Shown here one piece after another: positions 46,241 through 59,428 of a stretch of DNA of 64,000 nucleotides. Numbering within the stretch: position 1 is the stretch's first letter; every line of letters begins with the position of its first letter. The notes under the pieces are model-generated. The model made no database searches. It was not told where the DNA came from and saw nothing but the letters and a program-made list of their open reading frames with translations. Source of the DNA: Saururus chinensis (taxonomy: Eukaryota > Streptophyta > Magnoliopsida > Piperales > Saururaceae); contig CP141142.1 in NCBI GenBank assembly GCA_035235625.1, forward strand, positions 19,354,995-19,418,994. Direction: 5' to 3'. A program made the translations under genes and the position numbers.

Positions 46241-47035
46241 CACTGGCTTTCCAATGGGTACTTTCCCCGTTATGGATTTACCCAAGTTGCTCTAGTTTAC
46301 CTTTTTAGTTATCCGGACTTCCTTATAGGATTGACCCAGGTGAACAGGTCTACTTGTGCTTTGGCCAGGATAGGCAGGGTTATTTTCTCTATTCTGAGAC
46401 ATTCACCAGATGATTTATGCATGTGTATGGATTATAATGCTCATTGACACAGTTTGCGTAAGGACAATGATACTTATATTATAATGGTGCATATGGAATT
46501 ATTACACTTGAACATGCAGGATGAAATCTGGTTTTATACACTTTATTATGTAGGGTGAATGTGAATATTGATACTTGTTTCATGCAGGATGTTAATGAAA
46601 CATGAGACAAATGATTTCCATGGTATGCATATGTGTTACGAATTATGAATGAACCTACAATGCATAGTTGGTGTGAATGTGTATATGAAATGTGATTTAT
46701 CTCATGATGCACAAGTATAAATGATGGACATGTGATGCATGTTTCAATAGAGAATGCATGTGGTATTATCATGAGCTTATGTTTCATTTTAAAACCCTTA
46801 TTAAGCTAAGTTCACCCCTCTTTGTTGTGGTTTTATTTTGGGGTTGTATGTTGTGTCATGCAGGTACTTTGATGGTCTTTATGCTAACTTTGAAAATGGA
46901 CATGGACAATGAGAGGGGGGCTAGATGTTTGGGTGGTGTTAAACTTGTCATGTGATATAATGATCTTAGACTTGACTGTATTTCATACTTTGGTTAGTCT
47001 ATGATAGGTTATTTCACACATGTGTTAATAATAAC
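46241..47035 (+). repeat. Family C LTR, unit IV (3' part)
   Basis: Follows the last third of unit II: the GGACTTCCTTATAGGATTG box, the GAGACATTCACCA box (about 46398) and the TTCACCCCTCTTTGTTG box (about 46810) occur in the same order. It starts inside the LTR, directly after the end of unit II, and passes into gag of element C without a visible primer site, so rearrangement between LTR copies is likely. Confidence 0.6.
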
Positions 47036-47345
47036 TGAGCTCCTAGGGACCCGAGGGTGGATGATGTGTTGACTGCCATTAAGAGGTTAATTCAAGTCAT
47101 GCAAACCAAGTAGGCTAAGCAAACCAATGGCAGTGGACAAAAGCATCTAACCTTAGAGGGCTTGAAGAAGCTCAATCCTCCTAGTTTTCAAGGTAAGATT
47201 GATGCCTTGAAAGCTGGTAGTTGAAACCTTCACATGGAAAAGATATTTAGTGCAGGGCGGTACTCAGAGGAGGAGAAGACACTCTACGATGTCTTCACCT
47301 TCGAGGGAGAAGCGCAAAAGTAGTGACTTTCCATGGAGTGGTAGA
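47036..47345 (+). pseudogene. gag of element C, first piece
   Basis: Tekay/Del-like gag start: LKKLNPPSFQGK is followed by LHMEKIFSAGRYSEEEKTLY and FTFEGEAQK. It is interrupted by LTR unit III, and the family's gag continues at 50675. It is a broken fossil. Confidence 0.7.
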
Positions 47346-47976
47346 GATCCAAGGAGGAAACAACACGTGGCGCGACGAAGTATAGTTGAATTGCATAAGA
47401 CCTAACTCATCCTTGGGTAAAACACTACAAAGTTGCACAAGTATACTTTGTATAAAAGCAAAATAAGCAATAAATGACTACTAATTAAACATTAGTCCAC
47501 ATACATACCAACATACTTAGTCATAAATAGACCGCACATGGCTAAAATATAAGCCTAAGCCCACAATGGCTAATTAGAGTCTAAGACAACATTGGCTAAA
47601 TAAAAGTGTGAAGTATAGTTAAGTATATAAAGATCTCAACACAACACACTATCAAAGCTATCTACAACCCATTATATCTATGCATCCCCTCTCAACAATC
47701 AACGTCATCCACATGCTCCATATAGAGCCCATCTGAACAACCTACATGGCATGACATGTAGCCCCAAAACAAAACATAAACAAAGAGGGGTGAGCCACAT
47801 GCTTAGCAAGGGTTTTAATACGGAAAGTAAATTTGTAATGACAACATAAACATAATCACATAATACTCATTACCTAATTGACCACAATGGCCCTTTTATC
47901 ATGGAATAACACATAAACCTGTACATTCATGTCATAATTTACAATCCATAAGCATTTACTTATGCCACATGCATGT

Positions 47977-48325
47977 TATGTTATCTATAATATGTCTCAT
48001 CAACACATACTCATACTACTTGCATAATATGCTATGTGTAAAATATCTCATCAACACATATTCATGTCGCCTGTATATCATGCTATATATAATATATCAA
48101 ATATTTTCATGTCACCAATATATCATGCTATATATGACATATTTCATCATTTTATATTCATGCCACCTACGTCATGCTATATATAATATATCTCATCATC
48201 ACATATTCATGTCATCTGCATATCATGCTATATATAACATATTTCATCATCACATAGTCATGTCACCTACATATCATGCTATAAACTACATTATCTCATC
48301 ATCATATACTCATGTCACCTATGCA
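47977..48325 (-). repeat. 51-bp minisatellite in unit III
   Basis: Seven imperfect copies, each starting near ATGCTATATATAA, followed by CTCATCATCACATATTCATG and then TCACCT. The 124-codon open frame over it (47969-48343) is a by-product of the repeat (51 is divisible by 3) and is not a gene. Confidence 0.85.
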
Positions 48326-48627
48326 TCATGGGTTCAAATATAGCACATAACACACATACACCTCATGTGTAAATATGTGAAATTCAATGCATGAATTATT
48401 TCTCAACATAACATATCATGCATATTCATTTCTCAATAAAAAAAATATTCATCCTACAACATCAAGTGTATTAACTATACACACAATCCTGCATGATTAT
48501 GTGAATCATACCATAATCCCATGTAACATAAGCTACATTGTCCCTATACAACATGTGTCAATGAGCATTATCTCCCAAACACATACAACAATAAATAGTG
48601 AATGGCTCACAATTGGGAAATAAACCT

Positions 48628-48777
48628 GCTCATCAAGGTCAAAACCATGAGCAAATTGCTTATTAAGGTCCAAAACCTCGAGCAAACTGCTCATCAATGC
48701 CAAAGCCCTGAGCACACCTACTCATCAAGACCAAAGTCTCGAGCAAACTGGTCATCAAGACCCAAGTCCCAAGCACT
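48628..48777 (-). repeat. 30-bp minisatellite in unit III
   Basis: Five copies of a phrase like GCTCATCAAGGTCAAAACC followed by TGAGCAAACT, with changes between copies. It was not found in this form in the other LTR copies. Confidence 0.8.
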
Positions 48778-50674
48778 GTATGTCATAAGCCGGTGTACTC
48801 GAACATATCATCCTGGATTCTCAAGGTCCAGAGAACTTATCAAATAACACACATAACATTTCGCAGTTCTCAATCTGGGGAGGAAACACATCCTCAAAGG
48901 GATGTAAAACCCATCCGTTGGATAGAAAACCTTATCCTTTCTAATGTAAATCCAATTAGATAAGCTTCTAATTGATTAATATGACAACCAATGGCATCCA
49001 ATTGCATCCAATCAATCGAACACGACTATTCACGATTAATCTTATTTCTAAATCATTTTTATTATGCATGTAATATGGTACATACATGAGCAATGTTACA
49101 TGAGTCTAAATACAAGAGACATGCTCAAATTAGTCCGCATGTGTATCAAACATGGTCCATTGGTATCAAGTAACATCGCAAATGTCTACACAAGTGTGTA
49201 CATAAGTGATAGTATTCAAGTCTAAGCTAAGACATGTGAAGCATGAACAAACCATAATCATTGTTATATACATGCATCCATAATTTTATCATAGTCTTAC
49301 CCTACTAAAATCATGAAGCAAGTGTGGTAAAAATATTGAAATAGGAGTCCAAGACAAGTATAACATCATGTTAAACTTATACAAGGATAAACATTACCAT
49401 ACTTAAGCTAGAACATGTAAACATAATTTACCAAGAATTAATATAACATGTGCAAACATATATATACATCATCATGGTTAAACCTACTGTAATCATCAAG
49501 AAATCATTAAGTAGTCATCAAACATGAAGCTAAGACAAGTAGGGCCATTCGTCTCCCAGATAGGCCGTTCGAATGGCAGGCTGTTCAAACACCTGTAGGG
49601 CCATTTGAACGCCTGTTGGGCCATTCGAATGCCCTTAGCTATTCACTTTATTCCCAATTTTTGGTTCATCTTCAACCTCCTGAAAAATACCCAAAATTTT
49701 TAGGTAAATTCTAAAATAACCCTAAAAATTTATGATAACGAAATAAAACCCTAGAACATGATACATCTAACCATTCTTATACCTAATCACAAGAAAATCA
49801 ACATATATCACATGTTTTTAATAAATCACCATTAAAGCATACAAACAAGTAAGAACCCACTTAAACCTTCAAACATGCAAACCAATGCATAAAACCACAC
49901 AAGATGAAGTCCCCTTACCTCTAAGAGGTCCTTCAATCAACAATGAAGCTTTACTCCTCAAGAAACACTACCCAAAATTAGGGTTTTAGTTAATAATTAA
50001 TTAAAATCCACTAATAAGCTTAAATCCATTTTTAGAATATGTAGATCTATTATTTCCTTTGGTTAAAAATTAAAATCACCCATTTAGGGTTTAAAATCAA
50101 AATTAAAAATAGTATTTTTAATGGAAGAAATCAAGAATCCATTTGGGGAAAGTGAAGATAAGAGACATTATGAGTTAAATTCGAAAGATTTTAAGGCTAA
50201 AAATTCAACTTAATCGGATTTTTCTCTTTGGTAAACGGGGGTAGAGCTCTTCCTTGTCTCCTAGCACAGACCTTCTATATTTGGGAAATGGGCTAGGGTT
50301 ATCTTTAAATAGTGAGGGTTTTGGGCTATAAAAATGGGTTAAAACGCCCTAAGTGGCTAATTAAGGTTATTTTAGGGCTAAAAATGAGTTTAATCATTTT
50401 GAAACTCATTTGAAGTTTAGGTTCATGTGGGTCACACACCATCCAATCATGGACGTGGGGTCCACACCCTTAATTACCGAAAAATAACTATAAAATCCCT
50501 AAAAATAGGATAAATCAAGTGTGATATTAAAACTGATAAAATACTATCAAACCTTGTTCAAACCATAATTACTAACCCTTAACCACAATATCAAGTCAAA
50601 CTAATAATTAAGCAAAACCACATGATATTACATAATTAAATAAGCTAAACTATATTAAAGTTAGAGATCTTACA

Positions 50675-51290
50675 ATTCTTGTTAGTCTTCAGTGAAAAGT
50701 ACTGTCCTCTTCATGTACAAGAGGAGAAGAAGGGGTTCCTAAATCTTTAGCGAGGTTCCATGACGGTGCTTACTTATGAGACTAAGTTCATCAAGCTAGA
50801 GTGTTTTACTCCTCGTTTCTTCTGTGATGAATATGAGTAGGTAAGAAAGTTTGAGGATGGGTTGAAGTAGGCCGAGTGGTTCCCTTCATGTATAAGACTT
50901 TTGTGGAAGTCCTTGAAACCACCATTGTGGTGGAGAATGACTAGGAGGAGTACCACAAGAGGAAAGGGTGGCCTAAGCAAGCTAGACAGGAGGACTCACA
51001 GGGATAGCGTAATCAGAAGCATTGTCATAATAACTTTGGGAGGAACAACAACCATATGTAGCCTGATTGCCACAACCATCGTGCCAACATCTATTGCTTC
51101 TTGTGTAGACAGAAAGGGTATCACAAGAGGGAGTGTCCTTACGACACTCAAGGTGATGTTCCTAGGTATCGACCAGCTCCACAAAACCAAGGCCCAAGGC
51201 AGCAAGGAGGGCAACAAGGAAGACATCAAGGAAGGCAACAAGGAGTGCAGCAAGATCGGCAATAAAAGAAGCCAGTCAACCAAGGGAAGG
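50675..51290 (+). pseudogene. gag of element C, second piece
   Basis: Continuation of Tekay/Del-like gag, with blocks resembling the Y.P...QEEK and MTV..YE.KF gag phrases (here MTVLTYETKFIKLECFTP), a zinc-knuckle-like cysteine/histidine stretch at about 51088-51135 and a glutamine- and glycine-rich tail up to 51290. It stops at the left LTR of element B, and its next codons are found at 62324. It is broken. Confidence 0.75.
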
Positions 51291-52348
51291 TGTATCCAAA
51301 TCACAAAAGATCAAGAAGGGGAGCCTTCAAACATCTTATGTATCCAAATCACAAAGAAACAAAAAGAAGAACAATATTAAATAAGCATCACTTCAAATAA
51401 ACAATACTTACTTGAAACCATTGATGAAACATGAATTAAACTCCATTAGATTGTTACAAATCACCTCTAGCCTTAGCTTGAGAGCTTAGAAAGCCATTAC
51501 AATAAAACTAAAAATAAAAGCACAAAATGAGAGAAGAAAATAGGAGAAGAGAGCTCCAAAGAGGAGGGGATTCCTCATCTATCACGTCCACCCCTCTATT
51601 TATAAGAATAGAAGGGGTTGCTTCAAAGAGGAAAGTGAAATCATATCTCTAGTTTGCATCCTGATTGATTGCCTGATTGGTTGCTTCTTTGACAATGATT
51701 AGATACTAAATAAATCAAATAAATCCATGATTCATTTAGCAAATAAGTATATTTGAATCTTCCTTTAAATATCCAATCAGCCTCATTGTCTTTCCTTATG
51801 TGTATCAATCAAAATCAATGAAAATATTCTTCATGTGCTAGCCTTAGGTAAGTTTACTAGCTGTCTGATTGCATGTCAAATTTGACCTATATATCTTCGG
51901 AATTTAGAATGTCTTACTTAAATAACAAAAGTAGCCACAGAAATCTTCTTTCCAATGCCATTAGAATCGTATCCATCCGAATTATACAGAGAAAGATATG
52001 GGCAAAATACTACGTCTGTGTCAATCTGTCCGAATCAACTTCTTTCCTAATTTAGTTCTCTTGATGCAAATCTCAAATCCAACGGGTCCACAAGGTTGTG
52101 TTCAACCATTCCATGTATGTTTAGACCATTAGGAGCCCATTCTTAACTTTTAAATAGCTTTGGGTAGTTGGGCTTCACTTCATATTCCAGTTGGATCCTC
52201 TTGAAGCCTGTTTAGACATGTAAACTCAATTAAGGTCCAACTAACCTATTCAAAACATAAATAGCCCAAATAAGCAATGACTTAACACAAAATAGGATTG
52301 TAATTTGAAATTTTAAAATATTTTATTGAACATTATTTCAGTGCATCA
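51291..52348 (-). repeat. 3' LTR of element B
   Basis: 1058 bp, TGTATCCAAATC to GTGCATCA. It matches 59834-62323 once the solo LTR there is removed. It lacks a counterpart of 59450-59833, which lies between that match and the primer site. Confidence 0.9.
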
Positions 52349-53807
52349 AATACCCCCAAACCTACTTTTTGCTAGTCCTCGAGCAAAACAGAAAATAAAA
52401 CAATAGAAAACAAAACTAACTACTCCACTTCCGCAGGAAATCTCGATTGCATTTAGCATATGCAACAAGCCTTTAAACCCTAGCTTACACTAGTGGACGA
52501 GTTGTGTCTTGTGAGTGTTGCAGTGAATATACCCACAAAATTCAAAACTAAAATGTTAAAAGAAAATTAAAATTAAAACCACATCAAATTTACAAATCAA
52601 CTCCTCCTAAACATGTGACTTCATTTAGTAAAATCAATCATGCATAATATAACTTATCTTCTGAAATAATAATTCATTCTAACAACTTCATATTGGTGGC
52701 AAGTACTCATACATACATAATGGTTTTAGAAAAACAGACATTGCCAAGTAATTATACAATCTCATTCTCATGAATCAAACAACTCAATGTGTCTCATGTC
52801 CACTCAGTAATTTCAATTTTAACACTCAAAAATAGACATTAGCATCCATTCATCTTAAAGAGATCATAATAGAGAATCATGCAAAACCTTCCTTAAAAAG
52901 TAAAACACCCTAGATCACTTGACAACTCATTCAAGATATAATTGCATAATGTCCTACTAGAATTTTATGCTCATCTCACATTACATGTGTAAGGCTTAGC
53001 CTTTTAAGCTTTCTATAAGATCCATATAACAAGTGTTAGGCCAGTGACTCCCAATCCAGTTGGCTCAGGGCACTAGGTGTTAAAGCACCCATCAGGCTTA
53101 ATAACTTGAACCAAATAGGCTTCAAAGCTATGCATGTCATAAATTAGTCAACTCTACCTTTTGACTCGAACACCCTATGCTTAGTGAGGCACGCCGAGTC
53201 TCAGTCTACTCAATAGAGTGACTTTAATTTTTCATTCTTTTTTTTCACATTTTTTTTGCTTTTTTTTAGCATATTATACAATCAACTTGAATTGTGTTAA
53301 CAACAAGTCCTCGATTGTTCTACAAACCAAGAATAGTGAAGCTCAAAACTCTATCATGATAACATGAATACGACTAGATCATGCCAAAGTCTTACTCTCA
53401 TAAGAAAATAATTACTTAGATTCAATGATATCCACCAAGATGTAAGACCATAATCAAGGGCTCGAATTCTCACTTAGGCAAATGTCTTTCTTTATTTTAT
53501 TTTTTTTCAAAATAGGAGCACAAGAAGCTAATATGAAGTAATCAGAACTCAAAATCATTAAATCTGTCAAGTCATATTCTAAGTAGTCTGATGTCATTAA
53601 ATAAAGTCACATGTCTAGAATAAGAATCAATATAAATAAGCAAAAACATAAAATAAAATAAATCTAATTAATTTTTTTCAATTTTTCATTGTTTTTAAGT
53701 AAAACAAAAAAAACATAAAGAAAAATACCTTTCTACACCCCCAAACTTAAACTAAACATTGACCTCAATGTAATTTTTTTTTTTTGTGAAAAATCATGAA
53801 AAGAAAA
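52349..53807 (-). other. Non-coding 3' region of element B
   Basis: Starts with the polypurine tract (plus strand AATACCCCCAAACCTAC). It shares boxes with the same region of element A (GCAACAAGCCTTTAAACCC, GGACGAGTTGTGTC). There is no ORF of note and no env-like gene. Confidence 0.75.
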
Positions 53808-54851
53808 TCAACCCTCATAATTTGGATTTTCAAGAGGTGTAGACTCAACTTCAAGGACAAAATGGTCTAAAAATGGTTTCAAGCGTTGGCCATTAACTTT
53901 GAAAACATCACCATATTTTGGGTTCTCAATTTCAACAGTTCCATAAGGAAAAATAGTTTTTACAATGAAAGGACCTGTCCAACGTGATCTTAATTTTCCT
54001 GGAAAGAGATGAAGTCTAGAGTTGTACAATAAAATCTTTTGAAATGGCTCAAAAGTTTTTCATAAAATATTTTTATCATGAAAAGCCTTCATTCTCTCTT
54101 TGTAAAGTTTTGAACTCTCATAAGCATCACATCTAATTTCCTCTAACTCATTGATTTGCAATTGTCTATTTAAGCCAGCCTTATCAAAGTTAAAATTTAA
54201 AGCTTTGATTGCCCAATATGCCCTATGTTCCAACTCCACAGGTAAGTGACAAGCTTTTCCAAAAATCAAACTGTAAGGAGACATGCCGATTAGGGTTTTA
54301 AAAGCGGTACAGTAAGCCCAAAGAGCATCGGTTAGCTGTAAAGACCAATCTTTACCATTTGGATTTACCATTTTTTACAAAATATATTTAATTTCCCTAT
54401 TAGAAATCTCAACTTGTCCACTTGTTTGTGAGTGATAGGGGGTAGCTACTTTATAGGTAATCCCATACTTCATCATCAAAGCCTCAAAAGGCTTATTGCA
54501 AAAATGTGACCCCCAATTACTTATAATGGCTCGAGGTGTTCCAAACCGTGAAAAAATATTTTCTTTTAAAAAGCGCACAATGACTTTGTAGTCATTGGTT
54601 TTGCTTGGAACAGCCTCAATCCACTTCGAAACATAATCGACGGCAACTAAAATGTAAACATAGCCAAAAGAAGGTGGAAAAGGTCCCATAAAATCAACGC
54701 CCCAACAATCAAAAATCTCAATAACCAATATGGGGTTAAGGGGCATCATATTTCGATGAGAAATGGCTCCTAACTTTTGACACCTTTTACAAGTTTTGCA
54801 AAATTCATGAACATCTTTGAAAAGCGTCGGCCAGTAAAAACCACATTGCAC
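53808..54851 (-). pseudogene. Integrase region of element B
   Basis: The N-terminal zinc-binding stretch ends in [11 protein letters not shown] (about 54780). The catalytic core follows with [10 protein letters not shown] (about 54690), then [15 protein letters not shown] and the last catalytic stretch [16 protein letters not shown] (about 54395). The C-terminal part at 53808-54029 has [16 protein letters not shown], a block typical of Athila/Tat integrases. The enzyme would insert the element DNA with a 5-bp duplication, as seen here. It is a broken fossil. Confidence 0.85.
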
Positions 54852-55305
54852 ATCTCCTGATTATTTGATCCGGACAATACTTTAAGAGACAGGGGTCGTC
54901 CCAAAAGAAATGCTTTACCTCGGTGAAGAATCTCTTTTTATCTTGAGGAGACCAATGGTGGGGAACTTTACCTGTCACCAAGTAGTTGGCAATGTCGGCA
55001 TACCATGGAGGATGTGAGACGACCAAAAGTTGTTCATCGGGGAATGTGTCTTGGATTGGAATATTTTCCGAAGAATCAGAAAATTCCAATCAGGAAAGAT
55101 GATCCGCCACCACATTTTCTACTCCCTTATTGTCTTTGATTGTGAGATCAAACTCTTGGAGTAGGAGTATCCATCGGAGCAATCTGGGCTTTGTATCTTG
55201 TTTGCTCAAAAGGTACTTCAAAACTGCATGGTCAGTAAAAATGATAATCTGAGAGCCAATCAAATAGGATCTAAATTTGTCAAGTGCAAATACTACAGCA
55301 AGAAG

Positions 55306-56750
55306 TTATTTTTTAGTGGTAGAGTAGTTCATTTGGGCACTATTTAAAGTTCTACTTGCATAATGAATTACGCAAGGTTTCTTATCTTTCCTTTGCCCTA
55401 AAACAGCCCCAACGGCATAATCACTTGCATCACACATAATTTCAAAAGGAAGGTTCCAATCTGGGGGTTGCATGATGGGTGCGAACACTAACATGATGGA
55501 TTGTAAAGAAGCTTTGTGAAAGCTTCTTCACATGCATTCGACTACTCAAAAGAATGCTCTTTAGATAGAAGATTACACAATGGTCTAGATATCACACTAA
55601 AATTCTCTATAAATCTTCTATAAAAACCGGCATGCCCTAGAAAGGATCTAAAATCTTTTATGGACTTTGGACTAGGCAAATTAGCAATCAATTCAATTTT
55701 TGCCTTGTCCACTTGAATTCCCTACATAGAAACAATGTGACCAAGTACTATTCCAGTAGTAACCATAAAATGACACTTTTCTCAATTTAAAACTAGATTT
55801 TTTTCTTCACATCTCACCAAAACTTTTTCTAAGTTATTAAGACAATCATCAAAAGAATCACCAAAAATAGAAAAGTCATCCATAAAAACTTCCAAAAACC
55901 GCTCCACCATGTCACTAAATATGCTCATCATGCACCTTTGGAATGTGGCAGGAACATTACATAATCCAAACGGCATCCTTCGATATGAAAAGGTACCAAA
56001 TGGACATGTAAAGGTTATTTTTTCTTGATCTTCAAGTGCAATCTAAATTTGGTTATATCCTAAATAACCATCTAGAAAACAATAAAATTGATGACCGGCT
56101 ACCCTCTCTAGGATTTGGTCCATGAATGGCAAGGGGAAGTGGTATTTCCTAGTGACGGAATTCAATTTCCTATAATCTATGCACATCCGCCAAGCGGTGG
56201 TGACTCTAGTGGGAATTAACTCATCATTGGCATTCTTTACCACTGTCACTCCAAACTTTTTGGGGACAACCTGGGTGGGACTTACCCATGGACTGTCAGA
56301 AATGGGGTAAATGATACCCACATCCAATAATTTTAGGACCTCTGCTCTCACTACCTTTTTCATGTTGGGGTTTAACCTCCGTCGCATTTGTCTCACAGGT
56401 TTTGTATTTTCTTCCATGAAGATCCTATGTGTACAAATCAGGGAACTAATCCCCTTGATATCAGCAATGGTCCACCCAATGGCATTCTTGTGATTTCTAA
56501 GGACTTCGAGCAACCTGTGCTCTTGCTCCCTATCCAACATTGAAGAGACAACCACCGGAAATGTCTCTCCCTCACCAAGATAGGCATATTTAAGTTCAGT
56601 AGGGAGGGGTTTCAAGTCTAGCTTGGGTGGTAGGACACTTGAGGGGAGAGGAGCACTATATGAAGGAGGTAACTCCTCAAAGCGGGCCTTCCACCTATCA
56701 GTATCCAAGAATGGAGTTGACCCCAACAAGGAATTTACATCATTAATCAT
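55306..56750 (-). pseudogene. Reverse transcriptase and RNase H region of element B
   Basis: RT shows WRMCIDYRKLNSVTRKYHFP (about 56130-56190), MPFGLCNVPATFQRCM (about 55930-55976) and the catalytic VFMDDFSIFG (about 55860-55890). RNase H follows with FEIMCDASDYAVGAVLGQR (about 55400-55460) and CVIHYASRTLN. The upstream linker contains the family block LKYAYLGEGETFPVV. The order and wording are of Athila type. It is broken. Confidence 0.85.
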
Positions 56751-56804
56751 AACATCATCATCAAAGATAAAATAAGAAAGACATGCTTCAAGAGGGTCAA
56801 AAAA

Positions 56805-57790
56805 TTAAGAAATAGTAGACATGTCATCAACAAGACTTTCTAAAAGATTCACTTCATGTACATCCTCATCATCATCTCCTGGTTGCCTGCAAATATTAAA
56901 ACTGTTCAGTTCCAAAGTCATATTTCCAAAAGAAAGCTTCATAACACCATTTCTATAATTAATAAGAGCATTAGAAGTAGCAAGAAATAGGCGGCCTAAT
57001 ATGACAGGAATTTGAGTACAAGCATTCAAAACTGGTTGTGTGTCCAAAACAATAAAATCAACAGGAAAGTAAAACTTTTCTACTTGTACTAGCATATCCT
57101 CAACAATTCCTCTTGGTGTTTTAACTGAGCGATCTGCAAGTTGAAGTGTAATACTTGTGGGCTTCAATTCACCAAGTCCCAATTGTTCATAAACAGAATA
57201 AGGTAAGAGATTAACACTTGCCCAAGATCAAGTAAAGCTTTTTCAACTCTATAATTCCCAATTATACAAGATATGGTTGGACAACCAGGATCTTTATATT
57301 TGGGTGGGGTGTTGTGTTGCAAAATTGCACTTACTTGTTCTGTCAAAAATGTCTTCTTTTGTACATTTAGCTTACGCTTGATTGTACAAAGATCTTTCAA
57401 AATTTTAGCATAAGATGGAATTTGATTAGTAGCATCTAAGAGAGGAATGTTAATCTTCACTTGTTTGAAAATTTCAAGAATGTCACCATTTGGCATCAAT
57501 TTAGAGGAAGATTGTAATTTTTCAGGAAAAGGAGGAGGAATTGGAGCAACACAATCAAAGTTGTTAAGTTCATCACCATGTTTAGAATTCAAAGACTCCT
57601 TAGGTTCAACAACCTTCATTGGAATGTCTTTGTTAATGACTTTTCCACTTCGTAAAGTGGTGATGGACTTAGCATGCTCTTCTTGTGAACTTGAAGAATT
57701 TAAATTTGTAATTACAAATTGACCTTTAGGATTTGGTTGAGGTTGAGAAGGAAACTTCCCTTTTTCTTGAGCGCTCAAAGTTGTGGTCAA
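56805..57790 (-). pseudogene. Protease region of element B
   Basis: Protease leader (FKQVKINIPLLDATNQIPSY, about 57420-57480), then the active-site neighbourhood (IGNYRVEKALLDLG), KTPRGIVEDMLV and PVILGRLFLATSNALINYRN. It is the same protein type as the 2718-3545 region of element A. It is broken. Confidence 0.8.
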
Positions 57791-58929
57791 TTAATAATAG
57801 AAGTCTTTAAGTCATTGATGGCTTGCATTGTTTGGTTGTTGATTGTTGCTTGACTTTGCATGAATGTTTGCAATGTGTCTTCAAGAGCCTTCTTATGTGG
57901 TGGAACATAATTTGAGGAAGAAGGGGGTACCTGCACATTAGACTCATTTCTCCAACTAAAGATAGGATGATTTCTCCAATTAGGAGTATAAGTTTCATAA
58001 TAAGGAGAAGAAAATGACCTATTGTAGGTATTCATAGCATTTGCTTGAGTATGCAACACCTCTTGAAAAGCAGGGATTGTTGGACAATCTTGTGTTTGGT
58101 GTCCATCACTCTCACATATACTACAAATATCTTATGCTTTTTGAGAAGCTTTAGACATGTTTTCCCTATTAATTTCCATAGCCTCAACCTTTCTAGTTAA
58201 ACTTGTAATTTTTGCTTTTACATCATCCTCATCTTTAAGAAGGTACAAGCCCCCCTTAGTTACCCCATTAGATTTGGTTTTATTACTACTTTCAAATTCA
58301 TTAGAATCTTCCCATGATTGAGCATTTTCAGCTAACACATCAAAATAGTTCTATGCTTCCTCAGGTTCTTTACTCAAAAACTCTTCATTACATATCATTT
58401 CAACAAATTGCCTCATTTGAGAAGATAAATCATTATAAAAGAAACTAATTGTACACCATGTATGCCATGTTTCATATCCATGATGTGGGCACAACAACAA
58501 AAGTTCTTTAAATCTCTCCCAACATTGAAAGAAAGTCTCATTTTCTTTTTATAAAAAATTCATGATTTTCTTTCGAAGTGTATTAGTTTTATGGGTGGGG
58601 AAAAACTTTTTCAAAAATTCTCTTTGCATTTCTTGCCATGATCCAATGGATCTTGGCTTCAAAGAATTTAACCAATTTTTTGCCTTTTCCTTTAAAGAAA
58701 AAGGAAAGAGTTTTAATCTAATAGCATTATTTGAAACATTTTGGTTTGGAAAAGTTGCACAAACCTCTTCAAACTCTTTTAAATGCAAATATGGGCTTTC
58801 TGAATCTAGGCCATGAAATTTGGGTAGTAACTGAATTACACCCGGCTTGAGTTCAAAACCACCTACATTAGTTGAAAAAATCATGCAAGAAGGAGAACTT
58901 GATCTAGTTGGTTGCAAATAATCACGCAA
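57787..58929 (-). pseudogene. gag region of element B
   Basis: The N-terminal start MRDYLQPTRSSSPSCM is typical of Athila-like gag. The core follows with LPKFHGLDSESPYLHLKEFE and LKLFPFSLKEKAKNWLNSLK. A CCHC zinc knuckle, CSICESDGHQTQDCP, lies at about 58085-58130, followed by YTPNWRNHPIFSW. Gag would build the particle and bind element RNA. It is a broken fossil, close to gag of element A in its C-terminal half. Confidence 0.8.
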
Positions 58930-59428
58930 GGTTTTAACTTGAATGTTTTGTGCATTATTATCCTCATTATCACTTCTTAGTTCCTCATAGTTCTTAGATC
59001 CTCCATTGTATCAAAATAAAGATAATTTTCAAAAGATTTGTTCACTCTTTTCAATCATCCAGAATTATCACACACCCATGTGAACATGCAACAACAATTT
59101 TTGTTTTTTAGTAATAAACGAAAGTAAAAGTGCAAAAATTAAATGACAAAATATAAAAGTTAGAGAGTTAGAAGTTAATGGACAAAAATTAAAATTACAA
59201 AATAAGGCCAAAGGCACTATCAAGGTACATGTTTGATCCCGAAAAATTTTCGGTAGTAATGTGGGTAGTGCCTCCGGTCTCAAAAAAAAATTAAAAAATT
59301 GAAGTACTAAAAGTAAATGACATAAAATAAATGAATGAATTTAAAGAGTTAGCGTGCAAAAATAAAAGTTAGAGAATTAGTAAAGTTAGAGTGAGTTTTT
59401 CATAACGAATTCTTGTCACACATTGCAA

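Larger units (their letters stand above)
47346..50674 (-). repeat. Family C LTR, unit III (inverted, inside gag of C)
   Basis: A minus-strand copy of the long LTR. Its right edge (50674) reads ...GATCTTACA, the inverted TGTAAGATC start, and it can be followed leftward through all the landmarks of unit II. The left terminus is not well preserved, so the boundary with gag at about 47340-47400 is approximate. It includes a 51-bp minisatellite (47977-48325) and a 30-bp minisatellite (48628-48777). It lies within gag of element C, most simply as a solo LTR. Confidence 0.7.

Noticed and set aside
46058-46285. Open frame with a SKEE-like block resembling a piece of gag at about 47335
   Set aside because: It lies in the end of LTR unit II, and the likeness is short and probably due to LTR unit III starting close to that point in gag.
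47969-48343. A 124-codon open frame with repeated peptide units
   Set aside because: The 51-bp minisatellite has a unit divisible by three, so a repeated peptide frame arises by itself. It lies within an LTR.
49730-50120. Several ACCCTAA-like strings suggesting interstitial telomere repeats
   Set aside because: Scattered singly within an LTR and never in tandem.
52349-53807. Search for an env-like gene in element B, as some Athila elements have one
   Set aside because: No open frame of suitable length and no membrane-segment pattern was seen here.
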